This document shows positions 59,360 through 64,000 of a stretch of DNA of 64,000 bases, in pieces. The stretch comes from Microtetraspora niveoalba. Its GTDB lineage: Bacteria > Actinomycetota > Actinomycetes > Streptosporangiales > Streptosporangiaceae. A program made the translations under genes and the position numbers. Below the pieces are notes generated by a model that did no database searches, was not told the DNA's origin, and saw only the letters and a list, made by a program, of their open reading frames with translations. The DNA is taken from positions 16,904 to 80,903 of the forward strand of contig NZ_BBYM01000037.1 in the NCBI RefSeq assembly GCF_001570405.1, in the 5' to 3' direction. Each line of letters starts with the position of its first letter. Position 1 is the stretch's first letter.

Positions 59360-59973
59360 GCGCGGTCGCGGAGGTTCAGCTTCATGAGCACCCGTGCGAC
59401 GTGCGTCTTGACCGTGGCCTCGCCGACGAACAGCTCCCCGGCGATCTCGGCGTTGGTGAGGCCGCGGGCGAGCATCCGGAGCACCTCCAGCTCGCGCGGC
59501 GTCAGCTCGGAGAGCCGCGGCGGGCGGACCGGCTCCTGCCGTCCCGCGAAGGACGCGATCACGCGCGTGGTGACGGCCGGGTCGAGCAGCCCGTCGCCGC
59601 CGGCCACCACCTTGATGGCCTCGACGAGCTGCTCCGGCGGCGACACCTTCAGCAGGAACCCGCTCGTGCCGGCGCGGAGCGCGGCGTACAGGTTCTCGTC
59701 GGTGTCGAAGGTCGTCAGCATGATGATCTTCGGCGGGTGGGGGGTGTCGAGGAGCTGCCTGGCCGCGGTCAGGCCGTCCATGCGGGGCATCGAGATGTCC
59801 ATGAGGAGGACGTCGGGACGGCAGCGGCGGGCCACGGCGACGGCCTCGACGCCGTCGGCGGCCTCGCCCACGACCTCCATGCCGGGCTCGCTCTCGACGA
59901 CCATGCGCAGCCCCGCGCGGACCATCGCCTGGTCGTCGGCGACGACGACGCGGATCGGGGACGCGTCGCTCAT
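59302..59973 (-). CDS. NarL/FixJ-family response regulator
   Basis: A 223-residue regulator (ATG 59973; the preceding GTG 59976 is in frame). Receiver: VVVADDQAMVRAGLRMVVE, phospho-acceptor in VLLMDISMPRMDG, Thr in IIMLTTFDTDENLYAALRAG, Lys in SGFLLKVSPPEQL. LuxR HTH: LTPRELEVLRMLARGLTNAEIAGELFVGEATVKTHVARVLMKLNLRDRAQAVVFAYESG, intact and a useful contrast with the degenerate HTH at 24575-26110. Its start overlaps the kinase stop, so the two are coupled. Confidence 0.95.
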   Translation of the reverse strand: MSDASPIRVVVADDQAMVRAGLRMVVESEPGMEVVGEAADGVEAVAVARRCRPDVLLMDISMPRMDGLTAARQLLDTPHPPKIIMLTTFDTDENLYAALRAGTSGFLLKVSPPEQLVEAIKVVAGGDGLLDPAVTTRVIASFAGRQEPVRPPRLSELTPRELEVLRMLARGLTNAEIAGELFVGEATVKTHVARVLMKLNLRDRAQAVVFAYESGVVTPGAAG

Positions 59974-61154
59974 CACGCGCGCTCGCTCATGGTGACCCCC
60001 TGGGAGATGGGAAGCCTGGCGTGGACCCGGAACCCGCCCTCGGCCAGCGGCCCGGACTCGATCGAGCCGCCGAACAGCTCGGCCCGCTCGCGCATGCCGA
60101 TGAGGCCGTTGCCGGTGGACAACCCGGTCCCGGTCCCGGCCGCGGCCCGGCCGGCCGTGCCATTATCGACGATCTGGAGCTCCACGACGTCGTCGCGGTA
60201 GCCGATCGTGATCCGCGCCTCGGCGTCGCCCGCGTACTTCACCGCGTTGGTCAGCGCCTCCTGCACGATCCGGTACGCGGACAGGTCGAGGCCGGGCGGG
60301 AGCCGTACCGGATCGCCCTCGACGGCGAGGCGGACCCGCGGGCCGGACGCCCCGACCGTGGTGATGAGGTTCTCCACCATGTCCAGTCCCGGCTGGGGCA
60401 GCGCCTCGTCCTGCGGCATCCGCAGCGCGCCGAGCATGATGCGCAGCTCCTCCACCGCCTCCCTGCCGGTCTGCTCGATGCCGGAGAGGATCGTGTTGTC
60501 GCCGCCCATGCTGCGGCGCAGCACCCCGGCCTGCATGACCATCATGCTCACGCTGTGGGCGACGACGTCGTGCAGCTCCCTCGCGATGCGGGTGCGCTCG
60601 GCGGCGACCGCCTCGGCGGCCCGGCGCTCGCGTTCCAGCTCCAGGCGGGCCGCCCGCTCGGCCATCCGCTGCGCCCGCACCTGGTAGCCGCGCATGGCGA
60701 GCCCGGTCAGGTACGCCGCGCCGAAGAGGACCGTGAGGAAGATGACCTCCTCCAGCGGCAGCGGCCGGTGGTCCACCGCGCCCGAGTCGAAGATGAGGAT
60801 GCCCGTGACCGCCCAGGAAACGCCCGGCTTCAGCGGCAGGTTCGCGCCGAGCGTGTGGAAGACGATGAGCAGCGAGGCGAGCTGCCAGACGGGGCAGCCC
60901 TCGTTCCCCTGCCGGTGCCAGGCGTACTGCGCGAGCAGCATCAGGATGAAGACCGCGACGGGGAACCTGCGGCGGTGGGCGACCAGCAGGCCGGTGACGA
61001 CGGCCTGGCCCAGCCACCAGAACTGCGGATTCTGCGCCGCCCCGTAGGACTCCGCGACCGTCAGCGCCTCGACCGTGCCGAGGACGATCACCGCGGTGCC
61101 CATCAGGACGTCGACGAGGGGAAGCGAACGGAAATGCCGGATCAGGGAGGGCAT
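59973..61154 (-). CDS. NarL-class sensor histidine kinase
   Basis: A 393-residue kinase from ATG 61154; an AT-rich TATTAAT just ahead suggests a near-leaderless start. Four to five membrane helices in residues 10-150 with short loops. HisKA_3: AVAAERTRIARELHDVVAHSVSMMVMQAG with the phospho-acceptor His. HATPase: LDLSAYRIVQEALTNAVKYAGDAEARITI and TGLSTGNGLIGMRERAELFGGS. Typical of DesK/LiaS-like kinases. Partner: the overlapping response regulator. Confidence 0.94.
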   Translation of the reverse strand: MPSLIRHFRSLPLVDVLMGTAVIVLGTVEALTVAESYGAAQNPQFWWLGQAVVTGLLVAHRRRFPVAVFILMLLAQYAWHRQGNEGCPVWQLASLLIVFHTLGANLPLKPGVSWAVTGILIFDSGAVDHRPLPLEEVIFLTVLFGAAYLTGLAMRGYQVRAQRMAERAARLELERERRAAEAVAAERTRIARELHDVVAHSVSMMVMQAGVLRRSMGGDNTILSGIEQTGREAVEELRIMLGALRMPQDEALPQPGLDMVENLITTVGASGPRVRLAVEGDPVRLPPGLDLSAYRIVQEALTNAVKYAGDAEARITIGYRDDVVELQIVDNGTAGRAAAGTGTGLSTGNGLIGMRERAELFGGSIESGPLAEGGFRVHARLPISQGVTMSERA

Positions 61155-61350
61155 AACGCGCACATTAATATGCGGCTCCTGCGAGGGACACCGCCTCCAC
61201 CCGGGCCTCAATCGGATGCCAAGCGGATTACAAGTGAACGGCCGACGGGTCGCCGGTATCAACTGGATGTCGGTCACTGTGCGGGCCCTTGAACATCACT
61301 CTCCGCGCTGGGACTCTTGGACTGTTCCCACCGGGTAATAGGAGGCGGAG

Positions 61351-63033
61351 ATGCCCTCCCTGCACTCCCTCGTTGCGGGGCTGGGCGCCCTCGGCATGCT
61401 CGCGCTGCCGCTCCACCCGCACCCGAGCGGCTCCACCGACCGGGTCACCCCCGGCGCGGTCCGGGTCGAGTCCGCCTCCCATGTCTCGATCACCCTGCTC
61501 GACGACCGCAGCGTCATCAAGCAGATCGTCCGCGAGTACGACACCGACCTGGCCGAGGGCAGCGGGTTCACCGTGACGCCCGACGGGGTGGTCGTCACCG
61601 CGACCGGCGTGGTGCAGGCGAGCCGCGACCCGCGGGTCTACGCCGCCAACCGGGTCTTCTCCGAGTACTTCAAGGTCAAGATCCCGGCGGACTTCTCCCG
61701 GCACACGCTCGACGACGCCGACCTGAACCGGCGATTACAGGCCTGCTATCCCCCGCAGGGGCCGAACTCGACGTGCATCGCGACGGTCACCACGAACGTC
61801 ACCGTCTTCCCCTATCTCGACCCGCCGCTGCCGGCCGGGCTGCCCGCCCAGATCCTCACCACCGGCGCCTCCCCCGCCGCCCCCGCCGTGCTCAAGGTCA
61901 CCAAGGGCGGCGAGAAGCAGAACCTCCCCACCGTCCCCATGGCCGTCTCGCTCGGCCAGTCCGTCGTCGCCCTCGACGTGATCTCGTTCGCCGGCCGTCC
62001 GTCCGCGAAGCAGCCCGCGAAGGCCGAGACCGCGCACCTGGACCCGCCCGGCACCCGCACCTTCAAGCAGGAGGACCGGGACAAGCTCGCCAAGCTGCTC
62101 AAGGACGGCGCGGCCGGCGGCGCGCTCATCGACGACGAGAAGAGCGAGGTCGTGGGGCTGCTGGCCGGCGACTCCGGCACCCCGCTGACGATCACGCCGG
62201 TGGACGAGATCCGCACCTCGCTGGTCGCCGCCGGCGTGACCCCGCGCCGCGGCCCCGTAGACGTCGTGTACGAGAGCGCGCTCGCGTCCTATCACAACAA
62301 GCTCTACGCCGGAGCGGTCCCGGTGCTGCTCCAGGTGCTCAACCTGCGGCCGGACCACGCGGTCGCGCTCGACCACCTCAAGGTGTCCAGGGACAAGGCG
62401 GGGACGGCCGAGGACACCGGCGCCCGCACCGGCCCGTCGCCCGCGCCCCCGGCGAAGGAGTCGTCCGCGATCTCGCCGCTGCTCTGGCTCGGCGGCGGCG
62501 CCCTCGTCCTGGTCGTGGTGGCGGCGGGAGCCGTACCGGCCGTGCTGCGCCGGAAACGGCGCTCCGGCGCGGGCCGGGCGGCGGATCCGCACCCCGTCCG
62601 GAACTCCGGGGACGCGCGCGATCCGGCGCACGGGGGCGCGATGCTCTCGGCGGGCGCGGGGCCGGGCGAGCCGCCGGTCGCCTCCTGGCCGCCGTCGGCG
62701 ACCCAGGTCTTCGACGCGCCGCCGTTCGAGACCCCACAGTTCGACGCGCCGTTCGGGACGCCGTTCGAGGCGCCCTCGTTCGACGTGCCCGCGCCCGGCA
62801 CCCCGGTCTCCTCTGCGCCGGTCTCCCCTGGGCCGGTCTCCCCTGGGCCGGACGCGCCGGGTGGCGAGGCGGCCGTTCCCGGAACGGTCCCGCCGTTCGA
62901 GGCGCGGCCCGCGGCCGACCCCTCGCCTCCGCACGGACAGGCGCAGCTCAAGTTCTGCACCCAGTGCGGGATGCGCCTCGGGCAGGGCCACCGGTTCTGC
63001 GGCTTCTGCGGCCACCCGGCGGACCCGCGATGA
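61351..63033 (+). CDS. Membrane protein with catalytically dead trypsin-like domain and cytoplasmic zinc ribbon
   Basis: A 560-residue protein; AGGAGG lies seven bases before the ATG. Short signal segment (HSLVAGLGALGMLALPLHP), then a trypsin-like domain (about 35-300). EGSGFTVTPDGVVVTATGVV occupies the place where active enzymes have VVTNAHVV, and GAAGGALIDDEKSEVVGLLAGD replaces GNSGGP; both catalytic His and Ser are gone. A TPR-like pair follows (YESALASYHNKLYAGAVPVLLQVLNLRPDHAVAL). Membrane helix at about 380-400 (LLWLGGGALVLVVVAAGAVPAVL), a Pro-rich cytoplasmic linker with FDAP/FETP repeats, and a zinc ribbon at the end (FCTQCGMRLGQGHRFCGFCGHP). The stop overlaps the kinase start. Confidence 0.82.
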   Translation: MPSLHSLVAGLGALGMLALPLHPHPSGSTDRVTPGAVRVESASHVSITLLDDRSVIKQIVREYDTDLAEGSGFTVTPDGVVVTATGVVQASRDPRVYAANRVFSEYFKVKIPADFSRHTLDDADLNRRLQACYPPQGPNSTCIATVTTNVTVFPYLDPPLPAGLPAQILTTGASPAAPAVLKVTKGGEKQNLPTVPMAVSLGQSVVALDVISFAGRPSAKQPAKAETAHLDPPGTRTFKQEDRDKLAKLLKDGAAGGALIDDEKSEVVGLLAGDSGTPLTITPVDEIRTSLVAAGVTPRRGPVDVVYESALASYHNKLYAGAVPVLLQVLNLRPDHAVALDHLKVSRDKAGTAEDTGARTGPSPAPPAKESSAISPLLWLGGGALVLVVVAAGAVPAVLRRKRRSGAGRAADPHPVRNSGDARDPAHGGAMLSAGAGPGEPPVASWPPSATQVFDAPPFETPQFDAPFGTPFEAPSFDVPAPGTPVSSAPVSPGPVSPGPDAPGGEAAVPGTVPPFEARPAADPSPPHGQAQLKFCTQCGMRLGQGHRFCGFCGHPADPR

Positions 63034-64000
63034 CCGAGGGACCGCCGACTCCGGCCGGGCTGGTCGGCCGCACGCTGGGTGACTACACGATCGAGGCCGT
63101 CGTCGGCCGCGGCGGCATGGCCACCGTCTACCGCGCGCGGGACCGGCGGCTCGGCCGCGCCGTCGCGCTGAAGATCCTCGCCCCGCAGCTCACCCACGAC
63201 CACAGGTTCCGCGAGCGGTTCGTACGGGAGTCCCGGCTGGTCGCGAGCATCGACCACCCGAACATCATCCCGATCTACGAGGCGGGCGAGCGGGACGAGC
63301 TGCTGTTCATCGCCATGCGGTACGTCGAGGGCAGCGACATGCGCCGGCTCGTGCGGTCGGCCGGGCCGCTGCCCGTGGCGCGGGCGAACCGGCTGTTCGC
63401 GCAGATCGCCTCCGCGCTGGACGCCGCGCACGCCGCCGGGCTGGTCCACCGCGACGTGAAGCCGGCCAACATCCTGGTGGCGGACGACGACCACGTCTAT
63501 CTGACCGACTTCGGCCTCACCAAGAGCTCGTCCGCCGAGGCGGGGCTGACCAGTCACGGCCATTTCATGGGCACGCCGCGCTACGTCGCCCCCGAGCAGA
63601 TCCGCGGCCTGCCGGTGGACGGGCGCAGCGACCTGTACGCCTTCGCCTGCGTGGTGTACGAGGCGCTCACCGGGCTGCCGCCGTTCCAGCGGGACACCGA
63701 GCTGGCCCTGCTGTACGCGCACGTCTCGCACGAGCCGCCGCCGCTCACGCCGTACCGGCCGGACCTGCCGCACGGGGTCAACCGGGTGACCGCGCGGGCG
63801 CTGGCGAAGTCGCCCGACGACCGTTATCCGACCTGCCACGCGTTCGTCGCCGCGCTGCGCGACGCGATCAGCGGCGTGGACGACGCGTCCGGCGGCGCTC
63901 CCGTCCCCGGAGGCGGCGGGAGCGCCGGCGTCCGCGGGGGCGCTCCGGGCGCGGCCGGGCAGGCGGGCGGCGGCTCGCACCCGCCCGCGACGCCGTCGAC
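63030..64000 (+). CDS. Serine/threonine protein kinase (truncated at window end)
   Basis: ATG 63030 overlaps the preceding stop by four bases, so the two genes are translationally coupled. The frame runs open to the window end (about 323 residues seen). Kinase motifs: GRTLGDYTIEAVVGRGGMATVYRA (Gly loop), VALKIL (catalytic Lys), VHRDVKPANILV (catalytic loop), LTDFGLTK, GTPRYVAPEQIRG, and SDLYAFACVVYEALTG. A Gly/Pro/Ala-rich juxtamembrane stretch follows from about residue 285. PknB-type kinase; the extracytoplasmic part is outside the window. Likely signals together with the protein encoded just upstream. Confidence 0.95.
   Translation, partial: MTEGPPTPAGLVGRTLGDYTIEAVVGRGGMATVYRARDRRLGRAVALKILAPQLTHDHRFRERFVRESRLVASIDHPNIIPIYEAGERDELLFIAMRYVEGSDMRRLVRSAGPLPVARANRLFAQIASALDAAHAAGLVHRDVKPANILVADDDHVYLTDFGLTKSSSAEAGLTSHGHFMGTPRYVAPEQIRGLPVDGRSDLYAFACVVYEALTGLPPFQRDTELALLYAHVSHEPPPLTPYRPDLPHGVNRVTARALAKSPDDRYPTCHAFVAALRDAISGVDDASGGAPVPGGGGSAGVRGGAPGAAGQAGGGSHPPATPS

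Overview
The window is high-GC actinomycete chromosome. The signs are G/C-ending codons throughout, frequent GTG and TTG starts, a coenzyme-F420 reductase, glnE with a GlnA2-type synthetase, a mycothiol-type DinB domain, PucR, SARP and XRE-TPR regulators, a Ser/Thr protein kinase, and several promoters whose predicted +1 falls on the start codon (leaderless mRNAs). The gene mix resembles Streptosporangiales, but that placement is an inference. No rRNA, tRNA, CRISPR array, prophage or intact insertion sequence was seen.

Layout. 1-3 kb: tail of a LuxR-type regulator, DUF1992 protein, membrane protein, a broken small frame, PPOX-fold flavoprotein and DinB protein. 3-5.4 kb: one frame fusing a GH1 beta-glucosidase to a LacI regulator. 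5.5-11 kb: a phosphonate island. An FAD amine oxidase plus PhnD-PhnC-PhnE runs leftward; a GntR/HutC regulator plus a phosphonatase-like hydrolase runs rightward, with candidate operators between them. 11-20 kb: a membrane protein, then nitrogen metabolism (glnE, a glutamine amidotransferase, alpha/beta hydrolase, hotdog thioesterase, glnA2-like). 20-26 kb: ArsR-type regulator, MFS exporter, histidine kinase, and a SARP regulator fused to a response-regulator receiver. 26-38 kb: NAD synthetase, TetR/DHA2 efflux pair, second MFS, panB, a gamma-family PLP enzyme, F420 reductase, map and small conserved proteins. 38-41.5 kb: an orphan kinase ATPase domain and the CtaG-CopD / CopC copper pair. 41.6-43.1 kb: an XRE-TPR regulator facing a 43-codon secreted-peptide gene. 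43-47 kb: PucR regulator and a lone xanthine dehydrogenase molybdenum subunit. 47-58 kb: a collagen-like/SecD-head/Excalibur surface protein, alanine dehydrogenase, a MerR fusion, DUF3105/DUF305, DUF3467, and a threonine aldolase-SDR-DUF6421 set. 58-64 kb: membrane protein, NarL two-component pair, then a protease-dead trypsin-like membrane protein overlapping a truncated Ser/Thr kinase gene.

Most interesting signals. (1) The XRE-TPR regulator and small exported peptide (41.6-43.1 kb) have the architecture of a Firmicutes-style RRNPP peptide-sensing module, but in an actinomycete. (2) The SARP-receiver chimera beside its probable kinase would put a SARP under direct phosphorelay control. (3) The GH1-LacI fusion joins an enzyme to a repressor. 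(4) The 476-residue collagen-like surface protein and the DUF6421 protein with an extra N-terminal domain have unusual architectures. All functional statements come from reading translated sequence; no database search was run.
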